NCBI RefSeq assembly: GCF_016741875.1
Contig: NZ_JAERRF010000016.1
Span: forward strand, 124,001 to 188,000
Direction: 5' to 3'
DNA length: 64,000 nucleotides
Source: Streptomyces coffeae
GTDB lineage: Bacteria; Actinomycetota; Actinomycetes; Streptomycetales; Streptomycetaceae
Position numbers and translations under genes: made by a program. The notes under the pieces are model-generated. The model searched no databases and was not told the origin of the DNA. It saw only the letters and a program-made list of their open reading frames with translations. Of the stretch, positions 50,000 through 61,346 are shown piece after piece (the first letter of the stretch is position 1; every line of letters starts with the position of its first letter).

Positions 50000-50521
50000 G
50001 TGCCCCTGAAGCAGCTCCCCTTGACCACCAGCGTTGTCGTGGCCGCGACACTCGCTTTGACCGCGGGGTGCGGCTCCGACGGTGGCGGCTCGTCGGCCGG
50101 GGACACCAAGGGCGGCGCGGCGATAGGCAAGGGCATGGCCCAGCTCCCCGTCGAGCCCACCGAAGAGCCGACCGAGGACCCCACCGACGACCCGTACGAC
50201 GACCCCACGGACAGCCCCACCGGTGGATCCGGGCTGGTCACCTCGGACGCCAAGATGGGCACCTGCGGCTGGGGCTCGGACGGCAAGCCCTACGCCAACA
50301 TCAAGATCAGCAACTCCAGCTCCACCACCGCCTACTACAGCCTGCTGGTCGGCTTCGTCGACAGCGCCGGTGAGGTGGTGACCACGGGCACCAAGTCCGA
50401 CGCCCCGGTGGCGGGCAACGCCGAGAAGACCATCAAGGTCATCGGCCTCCAGGCGGACAGCTCCAAGAAGGCGAAGAAGTGCCGGCTGTCGCTCGGCACC
50501 AAGTCCGACTCGGCCGACTGA
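50000..50521 (+). CDS. Small secreted lipoprotein, unknown function
   Basis: A 173-residue lipoprotein. A signal peptide (LTTSVVVAATLALTAGC, lipobox LTAGC at about residues 17-21) is followed by a Gly/Ser stretch, an acidic Pro/Thr spacer (PTEEPTEDPTDDPYDDPTDSPT) and a C-terminal beta-rich domain of about 95 residues (GTCGWGSDGKPYANIKISNSSS...YYSLLVGFVDSAGEVV...KTIKVIGLQADSSKKAKKCRLSL) with two Cys that could pair. The C-terminal domain resembles FxLYD-like extracellular Ig-type folds; this is a guess. GTG 50000 follows GAGAGG by 8 nt. Divergent from ngcE; DasR control of it is possible. Confidence 0.8.
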   Translation: MPLKQLPLTTSVVVAATLALTAGCGSDGGGSSAGDTKGGAAIGKGMAQLPVEPTEEPTEDPTDDPYDDPTDSPTGGSGLVTSDAKMGTCGWGSDGKPYANIKISNSSSTTAYYSLLVGFVDSAGEVVTTGTKSDAPVAGNAEKTIKVIGLQADSSKKAKKCRLSLGTKSDSAD

Positions 50522-50546
50522 CCGCGCTCCACCATCACCCTGATGG

Positions 50547-50584
50547 CCGCGGGCCGTACCCCCCAACGGGCGTACGGCCCGCGG
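50547..50584 (+). terminator. Hairpin terminator after the lipoprotein gene
   Basis: A 13-bp perfect stem, CCGCGGGCCGTAC and GTACGGCCCGCGG, with a 12-nt loop. It is 26 bp after the stop codon. Confidence 0.85.
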
Positions 50585-50689
50585 TGCGTGAGCCCTGCGG
50601 CCGCTCCGCTCCCCACCGCACGCCGTCCCCGACGCGTTCTTGACACCCCCCTCCCCCGGCCGTCCTACTTGTCTCCGCGCGATGCAACT

Positions 50690-50703
50690 TGACAACGTTG
50701 TCA
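50690..50703. promoter_or_regulatory. LacI-family operator upstream of the GH92 gene
   Basis: TGACAACGTTGTCA is a perfect 14-bp palindrome with the central CG of LacI/GalR-type operators. It is 21 bp before the GH92 start. A TTGACA at 50640-50645 could be the -35 of the promoter, so a bound repressor would block elongation. No lacI-type gene is in the window. Confidence 0.7.
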
Positions 50704-50724
50704 GACGCTTTGGGGAGGCGGCGC

Positions 50725-53700
50725 ATGCGACAGGGACGACCACCGCGACGACGGAGAACCGGACGAACGGCCGCCCTGCTGGCCGCCGTTCTGCTGGCGG
50801 TGACGGCGCAGGGGACCGTGGCCGCCGCCCCGCACGGCCCGGACACCCCGGACCACACCGACCGGAGGTTCGCCTCGTCCTTCGAGCCGGACGATCCCCG
50901 GCCGGACTGGCGCAATACGGTCGAGACCGGCCCCGACGGGAAGAAGAAGGCGTCCGGGGTCGACGGCGGCTACGCCTCCGGCATCCCCGGCAATGTCACC
51001 GACAAGGTGACCGAGGTCCGGGCCAGCGGTGAGAACGCCTCCGCCGGTGAGGCCAAGGAGAACCTGGTCGACGGCGAGCTCACCAGCAAGTGGCTGGTGT
51101 TCGAGAAGACCGCCTGGCTGGAGTTCGAGCTGAGCGAGCCCGTCAAGGCCGTCCGCTACGCCCTCACCTCCGCCAATGACGCCCCCGGCCGGGATCCCGA
51201 GGACTGGACCCTCAAGGGCTCCGCCGACGGCTCCGACTGGACCACGCTGGACAGCCGGAAGGACGAGACGTTCGGCTCGCGGCAGCAGACCCGCGAGTTC
51301 GGCTTCGACAACTCCACCGCCTACCGGCACTTCCGGCTGGAGATCAGCCGTAACGCCGGGGACGACCTCGTCCAGCTCGCCGAGGTGCAGTTGGCGGACG
51401 GCAGCACCGCCCCGCCCGCCCCCTCCGACATGCGCAGCCAGGTGGACCGCGGCCCGGCCGGGTCCCCCACCGCCAAGGCCCGCGCGGGCTTCACCGGCAC
51501 CCACGCCCTGCGCTACGCGGGCACCCACAAGCCGGGTGGCCGGGCGTACTCGTACAACAAGGTCTTCGACGTGGACACGGCCGTCACCCGGGACACCGTG
51601 CTGTCGTACCGGATCTTCCCCTCGATGCCGGAGACCGACCTGAGCTATCCGGCCACCCATGTCTCGGTCGATCTCGCCTTCACCGACGGCAGCTATCTCA
51701 GCGAGCTGGCCGGTGCGGTGGACCAGCACGGCGCCCGGATGAGCCCCCAGGGCCAGGCGGCCGCCAAGACGCTCTACGTCAACCAGTGGAACCACAAGGA
51801 GTCGAGGATCGGCGCGGTCGCCGCGGGCCGGACGGTCGACCGGATCCTGGTGGCCTACGACTCGCCCAAGGGCCCGGCGCGGTTCCAGGGCTGGGTGGAC
51901 GACATCTCGCTGACCCCCGAGAAGCCCGCGAAGCCTCGGGCCCATCTCTCGGACTACGCCGTGACCACGCGCGGCACCAACTCCAGCGGCTCCTACTCGC
52001 GCGGCAACACCTTCCCCGCCACCGCGGTGCCCGGCGGCTTCACCTTCTGGACACCGATGACGAACGCGGGCTCCACGGACTGGCTGTACCAGTACGCCCG
52101 CGCCAACAACGCCGACAACCTCCCCACCATCCAGGCGTTCGGCGCCTCCCATGAGCCCAGCCCCTGGATGGGCGACCGGCAGACCTTCCAGCTGATGCCG
52201 TCCATAGCGTCCGGGGTGCCGGACGCCTCACGGACCACCCGCGCCCTGCCGTTCCGCCACGACCGCGAGACCGCCCGGCCGTATGCCTACGGGGTGACCT
52301 TCGAGAACGGGCTGAAGACGAGGATCGCGCCCACCGACCACGCGGCGATGATGCGCTTCACCTATCCCGGCGAGCGGGCGAGCGTCCTCTTCGACAACGT
52401 CACGGGCGACGGCGGGCTGACGCTCGACGCCGAGCACGGTGTGGTCACCGGCTACTCCGACGTGAAGAGCGGACTGTCCACCGGTGCCACCCGGATGTTC
52501 GTCTACGGCGTCTTCGACGCGCCCGTGACCGCGAGCGGCAAGCTGCCGGGCGGCGGCGGCAAGGACGTCACCGGCTACTTCCGCTTCGCGCCGGGGAAGG
52601 ACCGTACCGTCACCCTGCGGCTGGCCACCTCGCTCATCGGTGTCGACCAGGCCAGGGCCAACCTCGAGCGGGAGATCCCGGCGTCGGCCTCGTTCGCGAA
52701 GGTCGAGCGGGACGCACAGCGGGCCTGGGACCGGGTGCTGGGGGTGATCGAGGTCGAGGGGGCCGACCCCGACCGGCTCACCACTCTCTACTCCAGCCTC
52801 TACCGGCTGTATCTGTATCCCAACTCCGGCTTCGAGAACACCGGGACCGCCCGGAAGCCGCGATACCAGTACGCGAGCCCCTTCTCCGAGCCCACCGGCG
52901 AGAACACCCCGACCCGCACCGGCGCGAAGATCGTCGACGGCAAGGTCTACGTCAACAACGGCTTCTGGGACACCTACCGCACCACCTGGCCCGCCTACTC
53001 CCTGCTCACCCCCGGCCGGGCGGCAGAGCTGGCCGACGGCTTCGTCCAGCAGTACAAGGACGGCGGCTGGATTTCCCGCTGGTCCTCACCCGGCTACGCC
53101 GATCTGATGACCGGCACCAGTTCGGACGTGGCCTTCGCGGACGCCTATCTCAAGGGTGTCGGCCTCGACGCCGAGGCCGCGTACGAGGCCGCGCTGAAGA
53201 ACGCGACCACCGTCCCGACCTCACCGGGCGTCGGCCGCAAGGGGATGGCCACCTCGGTCTTCCTCGGCTACACCAGCACCGAGACCCACGAGGGGCTGTC
53301 CTGGGCGCTGGAGGGCTGTCTCAACGACTTCGGGATCGCGAGGATGGGCAAGGCGCTCTACGCGAAGACCAAGAAGGCGCGCTACAAGGAGGAGTCGGAG
53401 TACTTCCTGAACCGGGCCCGGAACTACGTCCATCTCTTCGACCCCGGGGCCGGCTTCTTCCAGGGCCGGGACGCCGACGGAAAGTGGCGGCTGCCGTCTG
53501 CGACGTACGACCCGCGGGTGTGGGGCTACGACTACACCGAGACCAACGGCTGGGGATACGCCTTCACCGCGCCCCAGGACAGCCGGGGCCTGGCCAACCT
53601 CTACGGCGGCCGCTCCGGGCTCGCGAAGAAGCTGGACACCTACTTCGCCACCCCGGAGACCGCCTCCCCCGAGTTCGCCGGGTCCTACGGCGGCGTCATC

Positions 53701-54579
53701 CACGAGATGACCGAGGCGCGGGACGTCCGTATGGGCATGTACGGGCACAGCAACCAGGTCGCCCACCACGCGGCCTATATGTACGACGCGGCGGGACAGC
53801 CCTGGAAGACCCAGCGGACGGTGCGCGAGGTGCTCTCCCGGCTCTACACCGGCAGCGAGATCGGTCAGGGCTACCACGGTGACGAGGACAACGGCGAGCA
53901 GTCGGCCTGGTACGTCTTCAGCGCGCTGGGTTTCTATCCGCTGGTGATGGGCGGCTCGGAGTACGCGGTCGGCTCCCCGCTGTTCACCAAGGCCACCGTT
54001 CATCTGGAGAACGGCCGCGACCTGGTGATCACCGCTCCCCGCAACAGCGCGGAGAACGTGTACGTCCAGGGCCTGACGGTGAACGGCAAGCCCTGGCACT
54101 CCACCGCGCTGCCGCACAGGATCCTCGCCCGGGGCGGCACGCTGGAGTTCACCATGGGCCCGAAGCCCTCGCGCTGGGGCACGGGGAAGAACGCGGCGCC
54201 CTCCTCCCTGACCCAGGACGACGAGGTGCCCACCCCGCGCCGTGATCTGACGGTGCCGAGCGGCGGCACCGCGCTGCTGGACAACACCTCCGGCACGGAC
54301 GCCGCGTTCACCTCGGTGGGGCTGCCGGTGAAGGACCCGGGCCGTGCGGTGCAGTACACCCTGACCTCGTCGGACCGCCGCAAGGCGCCGTCCGGCTGGG
54401 TGCTCCAGGGGTCGGCCGACGGTGCGCACTGGAAGGAGCTGGACCGGCGCTCCGGCCAGACCTTCGCATGGGACCGGCAGACCCGGGTGTTCTCGGTCCG
54501 CGCGCCCGGTCGTTACGGCCACTACCGCCTGGTGGCGGACGGCAGAGCCACCCTCGCCGAGGTCGAACTGCTCGGCTGA
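50725..54579 (+). CDS. Secreted GH92 glycosidase with Gln at the acid position
   Basis: A 1284-residue exported enzyme. A basic signal peptide (to about residue 35) precedes an F5/8-type C lectin-like domain (about 95-210: GENASAGEAKENLVDGELTSKW), the GH92 core (about 400-1150) with YVNNGFWDTYRTTWPAYSLLTP, THEGLSWALEGCLNDFGIA and GDEDNGEQSAWYVFSALGFYPL, and a second F5/8C-like domain (about 1190-1284). GH92 enzymes are calcium-dependent exo-alpha-mannosidases; their acid Glu in GNEPSHH is here Gln1011 (HSNQVAHH). That substitution is reported for mannosyl-phosphate-cleaving members. ATG 50725 follows GGGGAGG. Confidence 0.9.
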   Translation: MRQGRPPRRRRTGRTAALLAAVLLAVTAQGTVAAAPHGPDTPDHTDRRFASSFEPDDPRPDWRNTVETGPDGKKKASGVDGGYASGIPGNVTDKVTEVRASGENASAGEAKENLVDGELTSKWLVFEKTAWLEFELSEPVKAVRYALTSANDAPGRDPEDWTLKGSADGSDWTTLDSRKDETFGSRQQTREFGFDNSTAYRHFRLEISRNAGDDLVQLAEVQLADGSTAPPAPSDMRSQVDRGPAGSPTAKARAGFTGTHALRYAGTHKPGGRAYSYNKVFDVDTAVTRDTVLSYRIFPSMPETDLSYPATHVSVDLAFTDGSYLSELAGAVDQHGARMSPQGQAAAKTLYVNQWNHKESRIGAVAAGRTVDRILVAYDSPKGPARFQGWVDDISLTPEKPAKPRAHLSDYAVTTRGTNSSGSYSRGNTFPATAVPGGFTFWTPMTNAGSTDWLYQYARANNADNLPTIQAFGASHEPSPWMGDRQTFQLMPSIASGVPDASRTTRALPFRHDRETARPYAYGVTFENGLKTRIAPTDHAAMMRFTYPGERASVLFDNVTGDGGLTLDAEHGVVTGYSDVKSGLSTGATRMFVYGVFDAPVTASGKLPGGGGKDVTGYFRFAPGKDRTVTLRLATSLIGVDQARANLEREIPASASFAKVERDAQRAWDRVLGVIEVEGADPDRLTTLYSSLYRLYLYPNSGFENTGTARKPRYQYASPFSEPTGENTPTRTGAKIVDGKVYVNNGFWDTYRTTWPAYSLLTPGRAAELADGFVQQYKDGGWISRWSSPGYADLMTGTSSDVAFADAYLKGVGLDAEAAYEAALKNATTVPTSPGVGRKGMATSVFLGYTSTETHEGLSWALEGCLNDFGIARMGKALYAKTKKARYKEESEYFLNRARNYVHLFDPGAGFFQGRDADGKWRLPSATYDPRVWGYDYTETNGWGYAFTAPQDSRGLANLYGGRSGLAKKLDTYFATPETASPEFAGSYGGVIHEMTEARDVRMGMYGHSNQVAHHAAYMYDAAGQPWKTQRTVREVLSRLYTGSEIGQGYHGDEDNGEQSAWYVFSALGFYPLVMGGSEYAVGSPLFTKATVHLENGRDLVITAPRNSAENVYVQGLTVNGKPWHSTALPHRILARGGTLEFTMGPKPSRWGTGKNAAPSSLTQDDEVPTPRRDLTVPSGGTALLDNTSGTDAAFTSVGLPVKDPGRAVQYTLTSSDRRKAPSGWVLQGSADGAHWKELDRRSGQTFAWDRQTRVFSVRAPGRYGHYRLVADGRATLAEVELLG

Positions 54580-54615
54580 GGTCCCTGATCGCCGATTCCA
54601 CCCCGGTAGCACGGT

Positions 54616-54642
54616 CGTCCGGCGCGCTCCCGGCGCCGGACG
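54616..54642. terminator. Bidirectional hairpin terminator
   Basis: A 10-bp perfect stem, CGTCCGGCGC and GCGCCGGACG, with a 7-nt loop. It lies between the convergent GH92 and SDR genes. Confidence 0.78.
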
Positions 54643-54669
54643 GCCGTGGTGTCCCGCGGCCCGGTGACC

Positions 54670-55656
54670 TCACACCCGCCGCAGCACTTCCGCCTCCCGC
54701 TCCGCGTCCATACCTACCGATGGGCGGTCCGGCCGGTGCGGTGCCACGCCGCCCAGCGCGCTCAGCCAACTCCAGGTGTCCGCCACGGTGTCGGCGACGG
54801 GGCGGCAGCGCAGCCCGGCGGCGAGCACCTTGGACACAGCGCCGCTGTGCATCATGTCGTACAGCTCCCCCGGCGGCAGCCAGATCGGCAGTTCGCTCCA
54901 TGGCTCGATCCCGGCGGCCAGCACGGTCTCCGGATCGGTCCAGCGCAGTTCGGCGTCCGAGCCGGTGACCCGGACACAGGTCTCCAGCAGTTCCCCCATC
55001 GTGGTGTGCCCCCGCGCGCCGACGAGGTTGTACGCGCCGCCGAGTCCGCGGCCCGCGGCGTCCAGCACCCACTGGGCGAGGTCGCGCACATCGATGTACT
55101 GAAGCGGCAGGTCGCGCGGTCCGGGGGCGAGCACCGGGCCGCCGCGGGCGATCCGGTTCAGCCACCACGGCAGCCGTCCGATGTTCTCGTACGGGCCGAT
55201 GATCAGCCCCGCGCGGGCCAGCAGGGCACGGTCGCCGAAGGCCGCGCACGCGGCCAGCTCCCCGCCCCGCTTGATGGTCGCGTAGTCGCCGTCGTCCGCG
55301 TCGGGGGACGCGTCCACCAGCGGGCCGTTCTCGTCCAGTCCGGCCGGGGCCGGATCGGCGTACACCGAGCGGCTGGAGATGTAGACGTAGTGTCCGGCGC
55401 GCCCGGCGAGCAGCCGCGCGGCGTCCCGCACCGCCGACGGCGGGCCCGACCAGGTGTCCACCACGATGTCCCATGCGCCCGGCGCCAGCGCGGCCAGTCC
55501 GTCGGGCACGGTCCGGTCGCCGTGCAGCGCGGTGACCCCCGGCGGCGGGTCATGCCGGCCGCGGTGGAACACCGTGACCTCCCAGCCGCGGGCTCGCGCC
55601 TCCTCCGTCACCGCGCGTCCCACGAACTCCGTACCGCCCAGCATCAGAAGTCTCAT
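54670..55656 (-). CDS. NAD-dependent epimerase/reductase (extended SDR)
   Basis: A 328-residue extended short-chain dehydrogenase. The N-terminal nucleotide motif MLGGTEFVGRAVTEEARARG is the atypical GGTxFxG form common in this subgroup; the catalytic pair is Tyr-x3-Lys in DYATIKRGGE; YVYISSRSVYAD supplies the Ser/Thr region. PLQYIDVRDLAQWVL and GAYNLVGARGHTTMGELL follow as in isoflavone-reductase- and epimerase-like proteins. Substrate unknown. Convergent with the GH92 gene and divergent from the GNAT gene. Confidence 0.87.
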   Translation of the reverse strand: MRLLMLGGTEFVGRAVTEEARARGWEVTVFHRGRHDPPPGVTALHGDRTVPDGLAALAPGAWDIVVDTWSGPPSAVRDAARLLAGRAGHYVYISSRSVYADPAPAGLDENGPLVDASPDADDGDYATIKRGGELAACAAFGDRALLARAGLIIGPYENIGRLPWWLNRIARGGPVLAPGPRDLPLQYIDVRDLAQWVLDAAGRGLGGAYNLVGARGHTTMGELLETCVRVTGSDAELRWTDPETVLAAGIEPWSELPIWLPPGELYDMMHSGAVSKVLAAGLRCRPVADTVADTWSWLSALGGVAPHRPDRPSVGMDAEREAEVLRRV

Positions 55657-55792
55657 GGCGGCGACTCTGCCCGCTCACCGTGGTCCGGCCCGGCGTTCCC
55701 TGCTGTCGGCAGAATCGCTGTGAGCGGACACGGTGCCTCGGCGCGCCCGGTCATCACGCCCCTCGCGCCCGCCGATTGGGCAGGATGGAGAC

Positions 55793-56674
55793 ATGATCCT
55801 CCGCCAGTTGCACGACACCGACGAGGACGCCGAGGCGGTATGGGAGGTGGTCTCGGCCGCGTTCGGGGACGCGGCCGCACTCGCGGGCCTGGACGGCTGG
55901 CCACCGGAGTACATCGCCGAGACGCACGACCGGAACCGGCATCTCGCCCGCAGCGATCCGGGCGGCTGTTGGCTCGCCGTGGACGACGGCGGAATGCCGC
56001 TCGGCGCGGCGCTGTCCACACGCCGCGAGGGCACCTGGGGGCTCTCGATGCTCGCGGTGCTGCCACGGGCCCAGCGACAGGGCGTCGGCCGGGAGTTGCT
56101 CGCCGCGACGCTGATGTACGGACGGGGGTGTCTGCGCGGCATCATCTGCGGATCCGAGGATCCGCGCGCGGCGGCCGGCTACCGGCAGGCGGGGTTCACC
56201 CTGCATCCGGCGATGCGGCTGCGCGGCACCGTCGGACCGGAGACCAAGGAGCGGCTGTCCCCGCCGGACGGCGCGGTGCACGAGGGGGTGGCCCGCCACC
56301 GGGACCTGCTGGACTCGGTGGACCGCCGCACCCGGGGCGGCGCCCATGGCATCGACCACGAACTGCTGCTGGCCCAGCGGAGGTTGCTGGTGGTGGACGA
56401 CCTGGCGGGCAGCGGCTACTGCTACGTCGGCGCGGACGGCAAGGTCGAACTGCTGGCCGCGACCTCGCGGCGGCTGGCGAAGCGGCTGCTGACGGCGGCG
56501 CTGCTGTGTCTGCCGGAGGGCGCCGACGCCCGGGTCCCGGCGCTGACGGCCGAGCAGCAGTGGGCGGTGGACGTGGGGCTCGAGGCCGGCCTTGAGCTGT
56601 CCACCGGCGGCTATGTGTGTCTGCGCGGCATGCCGCCCCCGGCGCCGTACATCCCCTCGGGGACGTTTCTCTGA
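55793..56674 (+). CDS. GNAT-family N-acetyltransferase
   Basis: A 293-residue acetyltransferase-fold protein. The acetyl-CoA-binding motif A is LSMLAVLPRAQRQGVGRELLAATLMYG (about 85-110, with the R/Q-x2-G-x-G/A pattern). The second half (about 150-293) is a further alpha/beta region with GYCYVGADGKVELLAATSRRLAKRLL, suggesting a tandem or two-lobed GNAT. ATG 55793 has GGAG just upstream. Acceptor unknown. A 40-bp perfect palindrome closes the gene. Confidence 0.82.
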   Translation: MILRQLHDTDEDAEAVWEVVSAAFGDAAALAGLDGWPPEYIAETHDRNRHLARSDPGGCWLAVDDGGMPLGAALSTRREGTWGLSMLAVLPRAQRQGVGRELLAATLMYGRGCLRGIICGSEDPRAAAGYRQAGFTLHPAMRLRGTVGPETKERLSPPDGAVHEGVARHRDLLDSVDRRTRGGAHGIDHELLLAQRRLLVVDDLAGSGYCYVGADGKVELLAATSRRLAKRLLTAALLCLPEGADARVPALTAEQQWAVDVGLEAGLELSTGGYVCLRGMPPPAPYIPSGTFL

Positions 56675-56694
56675 TCCCGGCGCGCCGGGTACGC

Positions 56695-56734
56695 GAGACG
56701 GGCCGCACCCCCGCGCGGGGGTGCGGCCCGTCTC
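56695..56734. terminator. Bidirectional terminator, 40-bp perfect palindrome
   Basis: The left arm GAGACGGGCCGCACCCCCGC (56695-56714) is followed without a gap by its exact reverse complement. It sits between the convergent GNAT and acnA genes, 20 bp and 14 bp from their stops. Confidence 0.88.
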
Positions 56735-56748
56735 AGCTGCCGTCAGAG

Positions 56749-59463
<2,715 letters not shown>

Positions 59464-59534
59464 GACAGTCTCCTTCATGCATGAATTCGCGCGTACCACC
59501 GCAATGCTGCCGTCGTCTGCGCGCGCCCATCCGC

Positions 59535-59568
59535 TAAGGTAGGGCTAAGTTAGGTAACCCTTACCGGT
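59535..59568. promoter_or_regulatory. Overlapping iron-box-like sequences upstream of acnA
   Basis: TAAGGTAGGGCTAAGTTAG (59535-59553) and TTAGGTAACCCTTACCGGT (59550-59568) each match the remembered DtxR/DmdR iron box TTAGGTTAG(G/C)CTAACCTAA at 13 of 19 positions. They lie 72-105 bp upstream of the acnA start. The match is partial and unverified. Confidence 0.4.
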
Positions 59569-59597
59569 GCGAGGGAAGGCGGTGCACCTTCAGCAGA

Positions 59598-59615
59598 TAT
59601 CTCGATGTCGAGATA
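59598..59615. promoter_or_regulatory. MarR-type palindrome upstream of acnA
   Basis: TATCTCGA-TG-TCGAGATA is a perfect 8-bp inverted repeat about 135 bp upstream of acnA. It has the form of MarR-family (PecS/HucR/TamR-like) operators. TamR of S. coelicolor is reported to bind upstream of the aconitase gene, so this is its likely site. Confidence 0.6.
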
Positions 59616-59963
59616 ACTCTAGTACATCAGCCCCGCGCGGTCAGCTCAGCCCTGCCGCCGGGCGGTGTCGTACCAGGTGGCACGTTCACCGGTACGGGTG
59701 ATCGCCGGGCGTCTGCACCGCAGGTCGCGGTGGCGGGCGGACCGGGCGGGGCGGTACCGGTGCGGCGTCCGTCACGTCCGGCGGCGTCCGGCGACGTCCG
59801 GTAGCGGCCGGAAATGGCCGGACCGGGACCGGCCCGGTTCCCGCGGTGAGCGGACCGTTCCGCTTCGCGGTGCTCGGGACGGCGGTCCGGGCCGCGCGAA
59901 CTCGGCCCGGGCGGCTTCGAGTTCCGCGCCCGGGCGCCTGTGGCCGCCGCGATACTGCTCCCC

Positions 59964-60863
59964 ATGGATCCGCACCTGCTCCGTACGTTCGTCTCCGTGG
60001 CCCGCTGCGGCTCCTTCTCCGAGGCCGCCCACGAACTGGGGTCGACCCCGTCGGCGGTGTCCCGGCACATCGCGACGCTCGAGGCGGATCTGCGTGCCCC
60101 GCTGCTCACCCGGCAGCCGGTGACGCTCACCACCGCGGGGGCACGGCTGCTGGAACACGCCGGTCCGCTTCTGCTGCGGCTGGACGCGGCCCGCGCGGAG
60201 GTCGAGCGGCTGGCCGGGTCCGGGGCCACCCGGCTGACGCTCGGTGCCTCGCCGCTGGCCCTGACCCCGCGGATCGCGGCGGCGCTGGAGCAGCTGCGAA
60301 AGATCCACCCCGGTGTCCGGACCACCGTGCGGATCCTGGGCCGCCAGGAGGTCCCGGCCGCGGTGGCGCGCGGAGCGCTGGACCTCGGTCTGGTGGACGG
60401 CCCGGCCGCCCCCTCCGATCCGCTTCCACCGCCCGCCGCCGGAGCGCTCACCGCGGTCCCGGTCGCCGACAGCCCGCTCGTCGTCACGCTGCCGCAGGGC
60501 CATCCGCTGGCCCGGCGGCTCGGACTGCGGCTGGCCGACCTCGCCGACAGCCGCTGGCTGGACGCACCGGACACCGCGATGCCGCTGTTGCGGCTGCGCG
60601 CCCTGGGCCGCACCGGCGGCTTCCGCGCCACGCTGACCTACCAGGGCACCGAGGTGCGGGGGCTGCTGGCGCTGGCCGCCGCGGGACACGGCCTGGCCCT
60701 GGTGCCGCACACCGCCGCCGAGGGCGCACCCGGCATCGTCACGGTCCCCCTGATCGCGCCGCGGCTGACCCACCGCATCGAGCTCCTCCACGGCGCGGCG
60801 GTGGACGGCCCGGCCCGGTCACTGGCGGCGCTGGTGACGGGGGACGGCAAGCGGTACGCGTGA
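59964..60863 (+). CDS. LysR-family transcriptional regulator
   Basis: A 299-residue LysR regulator. The N-terminal HTH is LLRTFVSVARCGSFSEAAHELGSTPSAVSRHIATLEADL (residues about 5-42); the effector domain (about 95-290) includes RLTLGASPLALTPRIAAALEQL, GALDLGLVDGPAA, VVTLPQGHPLA and GLLALAAAGHGLALVPH. ATG 59964 is just after a GATACT hexamer (59951-59956) and lacks a ribosome-binding site, so it is probably leaderless. No divergent metabolic target is obvious beyond acnA; the inducer is unknown. Confidence 0.9.
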   Translation: MDPHLLRTFVSVARCGSFSEAAHELGSTPSAVSRHIATLEADLRAPLLTRQPVTLTTAGARLLEHAGPLLLRLDAARAEVERLAGSGATRLTLGASPLALTPRIAAALEQLRKIHPGVRTTVRILGRQEVPAAVARGALDLGLVDGPAAPSDPLPPPAAGALTAVPVADSPLVVTLPQGHPLARRLGLRLADLADSRWLDAPDTAMPLLRLRALGRTGGFRATLTYQGTEVRGLLALAAAGHGLALVPHTAAEGAPGIVTVPLIAPRLTHRIELLHGAAVDGPARSLAALVTGDGKRYA

Positions 60864-60979
60864 CGGGCGGGCGCCGCCCAGGAACGGCATGGGGTACGCG
60901 ATCGCCGCGCGGGAACGCCGGAACGCGGGAGCGGCACGCACGAACGGCCGACGCTCCGCGCAAGGCCGCTCCGGTGCGT

Positions 60980-61339
60980 TCAGCCGCCCGCGAGGCGGGA
61001 CCTCACCAGTGAGAGGACCTCCTCGTCGGACAGGCCCAGCGCCCGCGCCTCGGACACCAGGCCCTGGACGCCCTCCAGAAGGCGGGCCCGGCCGGGCGAC
61101 TGGTCACCGGTGACCACCGCCCCGCGGCCACGGCGCAGTTCGATCAATCCCTCCTCGCGGAGCCGCTGATACCCCCGGAGCACCGTGTGCACATTGACGC
61201 CGAGGGAGTCGGCGAGCGCGCGGGCGGCGGGGAGCCGCTCGCCGGGGCGTACGGTGCCGTCGGCGATGGCCCCGCGCACCGAGGCGGCGATCTGGTCGCC
61301 CAGCGGGACAGGGGAGCCGGGGTCGACGCGGAACAGCAT
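60980..61339 (-). CDS. GntR-family regulator, YtrA type
   Basis: A 119-residue short GntR regulator lacking a large effector domain. The winged HTH is PLGDQIAASVRGAIADGTVRPGERLPAARALADSLGVNVHTVLRGYQRLREEGLIELRRGRG (about 11-70), followed by a helical tail of YtrA type (about 75-119). ATG 61339 is 7 bp after the membrane protein gene, whose 3' end supplies GGAAGGG as ribosome-binding site. Such genes usually repress their own operon, often with membrane or transport proteins. Confidence 0.9.
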   Translation of the reverse strand: MLFRVDPGSPVPLGDQIAASVRGAIADGTVRPGERLPAARALADSLGVNVHTVLRGYQRLREEGLIELRRGRGAVVTGDQSPGRARLLEGVQGLVSEARALGLSDEEVLSLVRSRLAGG

Positions 61340-61346
61340 CTCGGCC

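Larger units (their letters stand above)
59464..59963. other. 500-bp divergent region between acnA and the LysR gene
   Basis: The acnA side (59464-59630) holds its leader, overlapping iron-box-like sequences and an 18-bp palindrome, described separately. The LysR side (59640-59963) is very GC-rich, with short irregular repeats of GTCCGGC type near 59775-59815 and a GATACT hexamer at 59951-59956 that would give a leaderless LysR transcript. No gene is supported here. Confidence 0.65.
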
